IMG/VR virus record: IMGVR_UViG_3300030090_001208
Coordinates: 1-31,101 of that record
DNA length: 31,101 nt
Reading direction: 5' to 3' (one strand)
Source: a virus
The first letter of the stretch is position 1; each line of letters opens with the position of its first letter. Positions 24,423 to 31,101 of the stretch are shown here, piece by piece. Position numbers and translations under genes: made by a program. Below the pieces are notes generated by a model, which searched no databases, had not been told where the DNA came from, and saw only the letters and a list, made by a program, of their open reading frames with translations.

Positions 24423-24808
24423 GCAGACAGAAACGAAAAGGAGACGGCTTCGAGCGTGAGTTAGCAGCGTACTTCAACGAAGAAGCAGACATAAACACAG
24501 CATATCGTGCGCCATTGTCTGGTGGAGGCAAGGTAAATTCACATGGTGGAGCAGACTTAATCGGAGTGCCAGACTTGTTTGTCGAAGCCAAGCGTGTAGA
24601 GCGTCTGAACTTTATGGACGCAATCAGACAGGCAGAAAAAAATTCACAGGAAACAAATAGCCCAGAGACGCCTATCGTTATCAACAGACGAAACAGAATG
24701 ACGACTGAAGAAAGTCTATGCGTACTCAGACTGAAAGACTTTATGAAATATTACAACGCTTTCTTGGAACTAACTGGTAGACACAAAAGTAAAAATTTTG
24801 TAGCATAA
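24419..24808 (+). CDS. Holliday-junction-resolvase-like PD-(D/E)XK nuclease
   Basis: The ATG at 24419 overlaps the previous stop (ATGA), giving 129 aa. Catalytic pattern: E12 in GDGFERELAAYF, D46 in GGADLIG, and E56-x-K58 in DLFVEAKR. The basic N terminus, the YRAPLSGGG segment before the acidic motif, and the length fit archaeal Hjc-type or phage resolvase-like nucleases of the PD-(D/E)XK superfamily. It could resolve branched DNA formed in replication or recombination before packaging. An alternative is a VRR-NUC-type nuclease. Co-transcription with the zinc-ribbon protein suggests they may act together. Confidence 0.72.
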   Translation: MSRQKRKGDGFERELAAYFNEEADINTAYRAPLSGGGKVNSHGGADLIGVPDLFVEAKRVERLNFMDAIRQAEKNSQETNSPETPIVINRRNRMTTEESLCVLRLKDFMKYYNAFLELTGRHKSKNFVA

Positions 24809-24830
24809 ACGTGTAAACAAGGAGAAGTAT

Positions 24831-25010
24831 ATGGCTTATTCAACTAACAAAGGTCTTGTCTTCGGAACGCAGAAAATGAACGGCACAAAGAAGAATGCTT
24901 TTCAAGGTTTGCAATTTCGTAATCGTTCACAATTACCATCACAGTTTGGCTCAAGTCTTAACAAGAAAAAGGTCAACGTCTTTGGTGGCAGACTAAGAAA
25001 GCAGGTGTAA
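24831..25010 (+). CDS. 59-aa basic phage protein
   Basis: An ATG at 24831 with a strong AAGGAG ribosome site 6 nt upstream opens 59 codons to TAA. The sequence is Gly/Asn/Gln/Lys-rich with FG repeats (LVFGTQK, then FQGLQFRN, QFGSS, NVFGGR), no membrane segment and no Cys. No family is recognised. Ribosome site quality is the best evidence that it is expressed. Confidence 0.5.
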   Translation: MAYSTNKGLVFGTQKMNGTKKNAFQGLQFRNRSQLPSQFGSSLNKKKVNVFGGRLRKQV

Positions 25011-25011
25011 C

Positions 25012-25068
25012 ATGCCAGGACCTATGAAAAAAGGTAAAAAGAAAAAGAAGAAAATCGTCTACAAGTAA
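25012..25068 (+). CDS. Candidate 18-aa lysine-rich micro-ORF
   Basis: An ATG 1 nt after the previous stop opens MPGPMKKGKKKKKKIVYK. Half the residues are Lys. Position suggests translational coupling. Tiny MPxx-plus-polylysine ORFs do occur in phages, but low-complexity A-rich DNA also gives such frames by chance. Confidence 0.25.
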   Translation: MPGPMKKGKKKKKKIVYK

Positions 25069-25090
25069 GACGACTACCTCTCGCATCTAG

Positions 25091-25120
25091 TGTACACTCT
25101 CCCTTTAAGGAGAGTGTACA
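25091..25120 (+). promoter_or_regulatory. 12-bp perfect hairpin sequestering a ribosome-binding site
   Basis: TGTACACTCTCC (25091-25102) pairs with GGAGAGTGTACA (25109-25120) around a CTTTAA loop. AAGGAG (25107-25112) lies across the loop and 3' arm, 8 nt before the ATC at 25121. There is no T-tract after it, so it is not an ordinary terminator; folding would hide the ribosome site of the next gene. Confidence 0.6.
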
Positions 25121-25603
25121 ATCGAACCAATTAGTATAGCATTAGCCGCATACACGGCAATCAAGGCAGGCGTCTCGGCAGGACGTGAGATGCAAGACCT
25201 TGGAAAAGACATCGGAAAACTATTCGATGCCATAGACGTTCTACGCAATGACCACAACAAAAAGAAACGTGGTGTATTCGCAGGCTCAGAAAATGAAGAG
25301 GCGATGGACACGTTCATCAACAAGAAAAAAGCTGAAGACATGGAAAACGAACTGCGTCAGATAATCATGGAAACTAGGGGATATGAAGCTTGGCAAGAAT
25401 TGCTAAGATTACGTGTTGAAATTAGACGTAAGAGGAAGGAAGCCGAGCGAGAAAGAATACTCGCTCGACAAAAGTTTTGGGAAAACTTATGGTTGTACGG
25501 AGGTGTCTTTGTTATCCTTGTCGGCATCGCCCTCATCTTGTTTTTTGTCGGCACTGCTCTCGTTGCTAGTGGCACTCTCGACAGATGGTTCGGAAGAAGC
25601 TGA
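25121..25603 (+). CDS. Phage membrane-anchored coiled-coil protein, probable non-ATG (ATC) start
   Basis: The first in-frame ATG is at 25190 (137 aa). The frame is open from 25109, and the reading from ATC at 25121 begins IEPISIALAAYTAIKAGVS, which looks like the N terminus I recall for small marine-phage proteins (MxEPISxxLAxxxAIKxGV). There is no ATG, GTG or TTG in that stretch, yet AAGGAG lies 8 nt before the ATC. So I annotate 160 aa with an ATC start as the preferred reading. Starting at 25190 with an AGGA site is the fallback. Numbering from ATC, residues 25-115 are helical and charged, and 124-151 form a membrane helix before a short C terminus (DRWFGRS). The last 117 bp are antisense to the next gene. 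Function unknown. Confidence 0.6.
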   Translation: MEPISIALAAYTAIKAGVSAGREMQDLGKDIGKLFDAIDVLRNDHNKKKRGVFAGSENEEAMDTFINKKKAEDMENELRQIIMETRGYEAWQELLRLRVEIRRKRKEAERERILARQKFWENLWLYGGVFVILVGIALILFFVGTALVASGTLDRWFGRS

Positions 25604-25828
25604 CTTACGTGGTACGAGTCTAGCTAACGTCTCGAATATCCAACCACTGTAGTTGAGTGAACTCCTCAACAAGTCTAATACTTGCATACCATTTTGTATT
25701 GTACTGATGTTATCGGCAAACAATATTTCTGTACCGATAAGCTTTCCGTCTTTCTCAACAAGATAGATTTTGCCTACCTCTATCGTGTTGGGTCTGGTGT
25801 CTTCACCATTGGCTTGTTCTTCTGCCAT
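25487..25828 (-). CDS. 113-aa acidic protein following the integrase
   Basis: The ATG at 25828 directly abuts the integrase stop and has a strong AAAGGAGG ribosome site inside the integrase end. Residues 15-70 look folded (IEVGKIYLVEKDGKLIG, then a Leu-rich helix VLDLLRSSLNYSGWIFETL). From residue 75 the tail is Ser/Asp/Glu/Lys-rich and disordered. That tail is encoded opposite the membrane helix of the rightward gene. No family is recognised. Coupling to the integrase suggests a role in integration or lysogeny, such as an excisionase or accessory factor, but it has no clear DNA-binding motif. Confidence 0.65.
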   Translation of the reverse strand: MAEEQANGEDTRPNTIEVGKIYLVEKDGKLIGTEILFADNISTIQNGMQVLDLLRSSLNYSGWIFETLARLVPRKSASSEPSVESATSNESSADKKQDEGDADKDNKDTSVQP

Positions 25829-26827
25829 TTAATCCTCCTTTGGTTTGTTAATAAGGTTTACTGTATCATGTAAATGAGATGGTGCAAGATGCGAGTATCT
25901 CATTACCATGTCGAGAGAGGTGTGTCCAAGTAAATCAGCCACGGCTCTCAAGCTTGCGCCTTTCTGCACAAGATGTGATGCAAACGTATGTCTGCAATCA
26001 TGGGGGTTAAAGTCCTCAATGTCTGCCTTTGCGAGTGCTTCATTGAAGTACTTATAAAACTTGTATTTGTTCCATGAGTTGTACTCGTCTGACCTAAATA
26101 CAATTTCATCATTCGACTTGAACTCACGGAAACCATAGTCACTAATGTAAGTAACAAAATGCACTGGCACTTTACGTCTCAGTGTACGTCCACCCTTACG
26201 AGAGACGATAACAACACACGTTGTCTCAACGTCTCTTGCTCGCAGGTTGAATGCCTCACCAAGTCTAGCACCACTATAAAACAAGAACCTCAGTATCGGT
26301 TGCAGACATACACGTGCAGACACAATCATTCTGTCTCGCTCTCGCTCTGTCAGCCATCGTACTCGTGCATCATCAGACGTTGGTTGCTTCAGTTTATACG
26401 TTGGCACACTTCTACCCATGTCGTTGTTGTAGTTAATCATCGACTTGATAGACGTCATCTCTCTCGATACACTGTTGTCTTTGTTTCCACGTCCCTTGAA
26501 ATAATCCATGACTTCGGCTTGTCCCAACGAACAAAGAAACCTATGACCAAACTCATTCTCAAACAGACGTAGGTTCACAATATCAGTACTACCAGGCATC
26601 TTACTTCGGCTGCCCAGGTAAAGTTTTATTGCGTCTGCCACTGTCGTCTTCGCACCCAAGTCTGCTTTCTTACCTGCGTCACGGAATATTTCTCGCATTC
26701 TCTCCTTGGCTAACGTCTTTTGTCCGACAGTAAATCCAGTTGACCTACGAATACGATGGGTGTTACCCATCGTATCCTTGACAAACCCATGAGCATATAG
26801 ATGTCCGTTCCTCTCAACTAGCTTCAT
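25829..26827 (-). CDS. int: Tyrosine site-specific recombinase (phage integrase)
   Basis: 332 aa. Catalytic residues are visible: R188 in GARLGE, K210/K211 in the beta-hairpin SRKGGR, H276-x-x-R279 in PHDCRHTF, H302 in LLGHTS, and the nucleophile Y311 in MRYSHL. The N-terminal part (about 60-145) matches the SAM-like core-binding domain, preceded by a short arm-type-binding segment. It catalyses integration into and excision from the host chromosome, implying a temperate phage or a derived element. Its start shares a base with the stop of the 544-aa gene (TAATG), so it is at the end of a long leftward operon rather than alone. I could not recognise attP or a tRNA fragment. Confidence 0.93.
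   Translation of the reverse strand: MKLVERNGHLYAHGFVKDTMGNTHRIRRSTGFTVGQKTLAKERMREIFRDAGKKADLGAKTTVADAIKLYLGSRSKMPGSTDIVNLRLFENEFGHRFLCSLGQAEVMDYFKGRGNKDNSVSREMTSIKSMINYNNDMGRSVPTYKLKQPTSDDARVRWLTERERDRMIVSARVCLQPILRFLFYSGARLGEAFNLRARDVETTCVVIVSRKGGRTLRRKVPVHFVTYISDYGFREFKSNDEIVFRSDEYNSWNKYKFYKYFNEALAKADIEDFNPHDCRHTFASHLVQKGASLRAVADLLGHTSLDMVMRYSHLAPSHLHDTVNLINKPKED
26751..26775 (-). repeat. 11-bp perfect hairpin inside the start of the integrase gene
   Basis: ATACGATGGGT (26751-26761) and ACCCATCGTAT (26765-26775) are perfect reverse complements around a 3-nt loop. The palindrome lies at about codons 18-25 of the integrase gene. A stem this long with so short a loop is not expected by chance in 31 kb. 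It may be a DNA-binding palindrome or a mRNA hairpin. Confidence 0.55.
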
Positions 26828-28461
26828 TATTTACCTCCCATTAGTTTGTATTCCTTGGTAACTGTACCAAGTTTCTTGTCACCTCTACCATGTTCCTTAA
26901 CTCTTGTGGTAAAGCCTTCTCTCTTAACAGAACCATCGTCATTGTACAACGTGGGATACACTCTCGTATGTGCATCAACTTCGTGATACTTCTTTGGTGT
27001 ACCAACACCACCTTGACCATTGCTATCAGTTCTGTACAGATTGACACCTTCATCTTTCGGAAGGTTGACCTTTAGAACTACATGCTCGTCTGATGGTACA
27101 GTTTCTCCACGTATCAAAGTTCTCTTGCCTTTCGTCTGTCTCACCTCTTGAGTAACGTGTCTAGGATAGTTCCATATATTCAACAACGAGATAAGAAATC
27201 GTATATCTCCCATACAACCAAGCAATGAACTGTAATCTCCCCTGCTCTTCTGTATTTCGTTTCTCATTGGGTCTATCTCGTGTCCAATGCCAGGCTTCCA
27301 CATGACGTGTCTTCTCAACAAGTCCCAATCTTTCTTGTCTTTTCTCTTCTTGCTATTGTGATAAGACCATATGTTACCCCACAATGCTCTATCAACATTC
27401 AAGGCAGACGGCTTGCATTGCTCCAACGTAAGGTCGTGAGGATACAATATCTCTTGCATTCTCTTCATTAGGTTCTCCTCGCTCTCATACTTCTTGCCAT
27501 ACCTTTCAAGTTCGAATGGTGTCTGTCTGTACTCCTTGATAACCTCATCATCGAAAGGCTTTCCAAAGTTCACAACCATTCTCATGTCATGTATGTAAAC
27601 CTTATTGTTTACGTGCTTGACCATGTGTGGCTCTATGCCTTTGTCATATTCAGCATTGGCAAAGTACATAAAGCTATCGAATGTATAAACCTTGTCACCC
27701 AAATACATTCCGTCTACGTCTTCGGTCTTGCGTATCCAATAACCAACAGATGGATTAACAATAGAAGATGGCACGTCTCCATTGCATATACCCCACTTAT
27801 TGTGAAAGATTTTCTGTTGCCACCACTGTTTCGTTGGCTCGTTCCACTCAATGAAAAGGTTCTCTGATGGTGGCTCTGAGTTCCACAAGGCAAGCACGGC
27901 TTCATCAGCAGTAAAGTCTGCACCTCTCTGCACAATCTCTTGCATCAGACTCGCATGAACGATTGCTTTCTTGGCTTTCGTAAAGTCCATTTGGCATCGC
28001 CTTATGGCTTTCCTACTTTCCTCGTTCTGTTTGTATATCTGCAAGCCTTTGGTCGGTCTTTTTAAAGCATACGATACTTGCTCATGCAAGATTAGCTTGT
28101 TCATCTTGGCAACAATCTGTTTCACAACTCTCTCTTCAGCACTTATCTTGGCTTCTGCAAAACCTCTCGCTTTGTTGTAGGTTATTCTGCCGTCTTCAAT
28201 CTCGTCCATCATTATGTCTCTGAAAGATGGTGGCTCATGTGTCACTGGTGGCTCAATGTCAGACGACTTGAACTTAACACCAGTGGCTTTCTCTTGTATC
28301 ACCTCTTTCAAGAATGGCATAATGTCCGAGAACTTTGGCATATCAAACAAGCCTACCCTTGCGATAGGCTTTTGAGTTCTTCCTGTCATGTGAAGACCTT
28401 TCTTTGACCTCGGTGTGACAGACCATTTCTTGTTAGACCTATTCTTCTTACTTTGTTTCAT
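26827..28461 (-). CDS. 544-aa phage protein of unknown function
   Basis: I recognise no family with certainty. The N-terminal 30 residues are basic (KQSKKNRSNKKW); the middle is mixed helix/strand with many Trp (LFIEWNEPTKQWWQQK). A late segment WDLLRRHVMWKPG and the C-terminal KKYHEVDAHTRVYPT, then RVKEHGRGDKKLGTV, resemble C-terminal patterns (H-x-V/A-x-x-H ... H-x-RG) that I recall in large unannotated proteins of alphaproteobacterial phages. The two His-rich motifs could be a metal- or nucleic-acid-binding site. It sits between a CobT-like/unknown gene cluster and the integrase, with overlaps of 14 nt upstream and 1 nt downstream. Confidence 0.65.
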   Translation of the reverse strand: MKQSKKNRSNKKWSVTPRSKKGLHMTGRTQKPIARVGLFDMPKFSDIMPFLKEVIQEKATGVKFKSSDIEPPVTHEPPSFRDIMMDEIEDGRITYNKARGFAEAKISAEERVVKQIVAKMNKLILHEQVSYALKRPTKGLQIYKQNEESRKAIRRCQMDFTKAKKAIVHASLMQEIVQRGADFTADEAVLALWNSEPPSENLFIEWNEPTKQWWQQKIFHNKWGICNGDVPSSIVNPSVGYWIRKTEDVDGMYLGDKVYTFDSFMYFANAEYDKGIEPHMVKHVNNKVYIHDMRMVVNFGKPFDDEVIKEYRQTPFELERYGKKYESEENLMKRMQEILYPHDLTLEQCKPSALNVDRALWGNIWSYHNSKKRKDKKDWDLLRRHVMWKPGIGHEIDPMRNEIQKSRGDYSSLLGCMGDIRFLISLLNIWNYPRHVTQEVRQTKGKRTLIRGETVPSDEHVVLKVNLPKDEGVNLYRTDSNGQGGVGTPKKYHEVDAHTRVYPTLYNDDGSVKREGFTTRVKEHGRGDKKLGTVTKEYKLMGGK

Positions 28462-28678
28462 TACTTCCTCCTATTACTGCGTAGAAATCTTTCTCGGTGT
28501 CAGGCGAGACTTCTTCCGTACTCGCCAGACTTGTTACCATCACAACAGAGTCGTTGTAAGACCTAGACTTTTTCATCTGTTCTTTCGCCAACCTCTCTGC
28601 GTCCTCGTATCTTGGTGTGTATACCAAAATCTTTTCGTAAGATGTTATTTCCATCTTCACTATCCAACCTTTACTCAT
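28448..28678 (-). CDS. 76-aa small phage protein
   Basis: I chose the ATG at 28678, which has AAGGAGAA upstream; the frame extends 47 codons further, but only through the neighbouring gene. The product begins SKGWIVKMEITSYEKILVYT, a strand-rich segment, then a helix (YEDAERLAKEQMKKSR), then a beta-like VVMVTSL and an acidic end. This alternation resembles a small ferredoxin-like or dodecin-like fold, but nothing specific is recognised. It overlaps both neighbours by 8-14 nt. Confidence 0.55.
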   Translation of the reverse strand: MSKGWIVKMEITSYEKILVYTPRYEDAERLAKEQMKKSRSYNDSVVMVTSLASTEEVSPDTEKDFYAVIGGSNETK

Positions 28679-28862
28679 GTCTGTTCTCCTTTTCTCTTTT
28701 GTTTTTAAGTCCGTGATACATAGTCCAAAGTCTTCGGTCTGTAGGGTGTACGTCTCCAGTAATCCTCCACCATTCTTCAGAGTTGCTCCAACCTTTGTAG
28801 TACTTACCCTCAATGTCATCGATGCGACCTTGAATTTCTTCGAGTGTTAGTTTCTTACTCAT
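28671..28862 (-). CDS. 63-aa charged small protein
   Basis: A short protein with an initial helix (LTLEEIQGRIDDIEG), a Trp-rich middle (GWSNSEEWWRI) and a basic end (LKNKREKENRHE). It overlaps its neighbours by 8 nt on each side, which supports coupled translation in the leftward operon. No family is recognised. Confidence 0.55.
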   Translation of the reverse strand: MSKKLTLEEIQGRIDDIEGKYYKGWSNSEEWWRITGDVHPTDRRLWTMYHGLKNKREKENRHE

Positions 28863-29361
28863 CGCTTAACTCCCTTGATGCTGCTGCCTCTACGTCTGCA
28901 AACGTGTCGAACTCTTCACTAATTGGTCTAAAAAACACGTCTACTTTGTAGCCAGTTTTGCTGTTTTCAATTTGCTCTTTGTACTCATGTGTATAACCAA
29001 CCACATAAGACTTTCTTTCTGAATGGTTGGACTTGAACCCAAGCACACATAGTTTCTTCTCACTACATGGCTTGTTTACATACAACCAATCGCCAATGAT
29101 ACGGAACATACCTTTCTTCGTATAGTCAATATCCTTGATTTCTTTTACCCAATAGGGTGGCTTTGAGCCACCCCTTGACGGATACTTGGCAATGCTACCC
29201 TTGATAGGTGTGCCTTTCGAAACTGCTTCGTACTTCTTCAGTTCATCGCCAGTAACAACACCATCTTCCTTTGCTTTGCGTGATACAACGAGAAGAAAAT
29301 CTTTCTTCTCGTCTACGTCTAGCACATTGTAGAGTTTCAATAGCTTATCAATCACACTCAT
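28855..29361 (-). CDS. 168-aa phage protein, unknown function
   Basis: The first 45 residues are helical and acidic, followed by a basic loop (SIAKYPSRGGSKPPYWVKE) and a strand-rich second half (MFRIIGDWLYVNK, then KSYVVGYTHEYKEQI and KVDVFFRPI) that suggests a small beta-barrel or OB/SH3-like fold. No catalytic motif is visible. Its start shares a base with the preceding stop (TAATG) and its end overlaps the next gene by 8 nt. A perfect 8-bp hairpin lies in the middle of the gene (29155-29173), short enough to be chance. Confidence 0.6.
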   Translation of the reverse strand: MSVIDKLLKLYNVLDVDEKKDFLLVVSRKAKEDGVVTGDELKKYEAVSKGTPIKGSIAKYPSRGGSKPPYWVKEIKDIDYTKKGMFRIIGDWLYVNKPCSEKKLCVLGFKSNHSERKSYVVGYTHEYKEQIENSKTGYKVDVFFRPISEEFDTFADVEAAASRELSDE

Positions 29362-29927
29362 TACGCATCTCCCCTTGGCAACTCACCTTTCTCACACATA
29401 TAGAAGTGAGAGAACTTGCCATCTTCACTCATGTGAGAACATGAAAGTATCATCGACCTTAACATCTCCTTGTTCTTGTCTTTGACACCACTCGCAGAAT
29501 TGTATATCAAGTCCATGCCTTCAAGCACGTCTCCAACATATCGATACAAAACATCGACCATCTCTGTCATCAATGCCTCGTCTGCGAATGCCATAGGTGG
29601 ACAAATGTGAGGTTGGAAAGCATAGTTACCTGCAATCTCACGTAAATGCTCGTCTATCTTTGGCTTTGAAAAGACAGATGGGGTCTTGACATAAGGAAAG
29701 TTTTTGCGATATTCTTCACGTGAGGTTGAAGTTTGAGTACTTGTTCTTTTCCTTGTACTCTTCCTCGATTGTGTGTACTGAAACAGAGAGGGTGTAGGTG
29801 TAGAATTAGTTTTCTCATTTGTTCCTCCCAAAGCAGAAGCCTGCTCCCTCTCGATTACACCTAAGTCTTCTAGCTTTTTCTTCGCTATCTTACTCGTTGC
29901 TTTAGATTTTTCTTGCTTTAAAGTCAT
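29361..29927 (-). CDS. 188-aa phage protein with disordered N terminus
   Basis: Residues 1-75 are Lys/Ser/Thr-rich and probably disordered (SRKSTRKRTSTQTSTSREE). Residues 85-188 are helical and more hydrophobic, with Cys, Met and His (HICPPMAFADEALMTEMVD, later LSCSHMSEDGKFSHFYMCEKG). The C-terminal C/H pattern could bind a metal. No family is recognised. The start overlaps the 63-aa gene by 26 nt, and the stop shares a base with the next start (TAATG). Confidence 0.55.
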   Translation of the reverse strand: MTLKQEKSKATSKIAKKKLEDLGVIEREQASALGGTNEKTNSTPTPSLFQYTQSRKSTRKRTSTQTSTSREEYRKNFPYVKTPSVFSKPKIDEHLREIAGNYAFQPHICPPMAFADEALMTEMVDVLYRYVGDVLEGMDLIYNSASGVKDKNKEMLRSMILSCSHMSEDGKFSHFYMCEKGELPRGDA

Positions 29928-30093
29928 TGTCGACCTCCTTACATATTGTTGAAATTTTATCGTAATTATCTGATTTGATTTTTGCGTAGTTCACTCGCTT
30001 TGCAACCTCAAACCAAAACCTAAATTGCATTCCTCTTGTGGGATACAAAGGCAACCAATGATTATGTATGGTAAATGCTTTCTTAACTCCCAT
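29902..30093 (-). CDS. 63-aa small phage protein
   Basis: A compact sequence with aromatic residues (HNHWLPLYPTRGMQFRFWF) and a Lys/Asp-rich C-terminal helix. It starts at the base where the VWA gene stops (TAATG), so translation is coupled. No family is recognised, and there is no membrane segment or Cys cluster apart from a single Cys. Confidence 0.55.
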   Translation of the reverse strand: MGVKKAFTIHNHWLPLYPTRGMQFRFWFEVAKRVNYAKIKSDNYDKISTICKEVDNDFKARKI

Positions 30094-31101
30094 TATGCAA
30101 TCCTCTTGTGGATACCAACCTTTGTACCCAACAGTATCTGAGACAACTCACCCATTGCACTCTTGGCAAGTTCTCCCACATTCTCTACTACAACGTGATT
30201 GCTGTAGTAATCTTTCACGGCACTGTCTCTGATGCCAATACCAACAACGTCCGTGTCTTTGTCTGCTTCAATCTTCTTCACAGTGTCTACGAGATGTCTT
30301 CTCAATGACACATCGTAGTGTGTGCTACACGCAGGCTGACCATCAGACAATACGATTAACACTTTGCGTTGCTCGTTCCTCTCTTTAAGTCTGTCGTATG
30401 CATACTGCACACTCTCGCCATCGACATTGTTGCCACCACTACACTGCGATATACATGAGATAGCACCCTTGGCTTCAAACAATCTCTCCTTGAAATGCTT
30501 GAATATCCACATATCAATGCTCTCCCAACGTGTATGTCTAAGTCTGTCTTCATAGCTTGTACTCCTTGGTGGAACGCCAGGCACACTGCCACTACCAGTG
30601 TTGAACCCAAGTATCTCGTATGCGATACCAGTTCTATCAACACATTCAGCAATCGCCATCGCACATTGTTGAGCAACAAATACTTTCTCGCCACTCATAG
30701 AACCACTCAAGTCAACAAGCATGGTCAACGCAGTATCCATCTCACGTCTATCAGACTTCATCTTGAATACATTTGGCTTGCCATTGAAAGCAGACGGAAA
30801 CCTGCGACTATCCAATCGTCCGTCTTCCTTGCCAAAGTCCCAATCTCTCTGCGACTTAGCGAACAATGCTCTCTCGATGGAACGTCTCATCATATTCACA
30901 TCGCCTTGCATCATGGTTAAGTGCCTATCATATTGAGATGCCTTGCCCTCTTTCAATCTCAAGTGACCATACGCATTTCTGTACTTGTTAGGAGCATCAG
31001 TTCTGTGATGCCATTTGTCGTGAGCAGTACTCTGTGCTGAGTATGCATTGCCACTACGCAAGTCTTTGTGGTCTGCTGAGTTCTGCCTACCAACTTCCTT
31101 G
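30093..31101 (-). CDS. CobT-like von Willebrand factor A (VWA) domain protein (5' end cut by the window)
   Basis: The frame is open to the right edge, so the start lies outside; numbering here is from an in-frame TTG at 31061. The segment RRSIERALFAKSQRDWDFGKEDGRLDSRRF, split across 60-87, matches the region before the VWA domain in CobT. MIDAS metal-site motifs follow: DLSGS (D117, S119, S121), NVDGES (about 212-217) and VLSDGQP (D240). In bacteria CobT works with the AAA+ ATPase CobS to insert cobalt into a corrin; phage CobT-like VWA proteins more generally pair with MoxR/CobS-type ATPases in remodelling. A CobS-like gene is expected just beyond the window. Whether it acts in metal insertion or another remodelling step here is unknown. 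Confidence 0.82.
   Translation of the reverse strand, partial: KEVGRQNSADHKDLRSGNAYSAQSTAHDKWHHRTDAPNKYRNAYGHLRLKEGKASQYDRHLTMMQGDVNMMRRSIERALFAKSQRDWDFGKEDGRLDSRRFPSAFNGKPNVFKMKSDRREMDTALTMLVDLSGSMSGEKVFVAQQCAMAIAECVDRTGIAYEILGFNTGSGSVPGVPPRSTSYEDRLRHTRWESIDMWIFKHFKERLFEAKGAISCISQCSGGNNVDGESVQYAYDRLKERNEQRKVLIVLSDGQPACSTHYDVSLRRHLVDTVKKIEADKDTDVVGIGIRDSAVKDYYSNHVVVENVGELAKSAMGELSQILLGTKVGIHKRIA

Noticed and set aside
25115-25145. tRNA T-arm-like GGTTCGAT (minus strand) as an attP core
   Set aside because: The stem and the required C after the T-loop are missing, and no acceptor stem can be built; no tRNA or tRNA fragment was recognised in the window.
29155-29173. 8-bp hairpin GGGTGGCT/AGCCACCC inside the 168-aa gene, similar to 1550-1570
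   Set aside because: About this many 8- to 9-bp short-loop stems are expected by chance in 31 kb; no position or T-tract makes it stand out.
30495-30920. 141-codon plus-strand frame in the VWA gene
   Set aside because: Shadow of the CobT-like VWA gene, whose metal-site motifs are intact; no ribosome site or recognised motif.
1-31101. CRISPR array, insertion sequence or transposase
   Set aside because: No regularly spaced short direct repeats, no terminal inverted repeats with a transposase; the only recombinase is the phage-type integrase.

Overview
The window looks like a 31-kb segment of a temperate tailed bacteriophage (or a prophage). It has a virion-protein block, a holin-endolysin lysis cassette, a recombination operon, a divergent control region with a small helix-turn-helix regulator, a primase-polymerase/helicase, a tyrosine integrase and many tiny overlapping genes. 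There are no ribosomal, tRNA or housekeeping genes. The DNA is AT-rich by eye. The GTA-type holin, CobT-like VWA protein and lysine-rich microproteins suggest a marine, probably alphaproteobacterial, host. This host assignment is inference. Both ends are cut inside genes.

Layout. (1) 1-17538, plus strand, late region. It holds the end of a repeat-rich coiled-coil protein, two helical proteins of 498 and 794 aa, and one giant protein of 3192 aa. The last three match the order and relative sizes expected of podovirus ejection (internal virion) proteins. The giant protein carries a zinc-protease-like HExxH site and an ADP-ribosyltransferase-like domain, as in phage 'polyvalent' proteins. A chain of very small, start/stop-overlapping genes follows (an EF-hand membrane protein, several Lys/Cys-rich basic proteins, a one-TM protein), then a GTA-type holin and a T4-type lysozyme. 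(2) 17531-21666, minus strand: a DNA methyltransferase, two small genes (one DUF6378-like), a Cas4-like PD-(D/E)XK nuclease, an SSB-like protein, a Sak4-like ATPase and an unknown leader gene. This is a recombination module. (3) 21667-21773: a divergent promoter/operator region. (4) 21774-25603, plus strand: a Cro-like regulator, a Prim-Pol/helicase fusion, a large stem-loop with a T-tract, a zinc-ribbon DNA-binding protein, a resolvase-like nuclease, two micro-genes, and a membrane protein that seems to start at a non-canonical ATC beside a hairpin. (5) 25487-31101, minus strand: a tightly overlapping operon entering from the right edge. It runs from a CobT-like VWA protein through unknown genes to a 544-aa protein, the tyrosine integrase and a last small gene that overlaps the block-4 membrane gene antisense by 117 bp.

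How the parts may work together. The divergent region would set leftward recombination against rightward replication expression. Recombination and replication proteins would process the phage DNA, and the methyltransferase may mark it. The integrase implies a lysogenic option, but no attachment site could be identified. The late block builds and injects the virion contents, including the large multi-enzyme protein, and ends with lysis genes. The most unusual points are the architecture of the giant protein, the ATC start next to a ribosome-site-sequestering hairpin, the antisense coding overlap, and the CobT-like/integrase operon.
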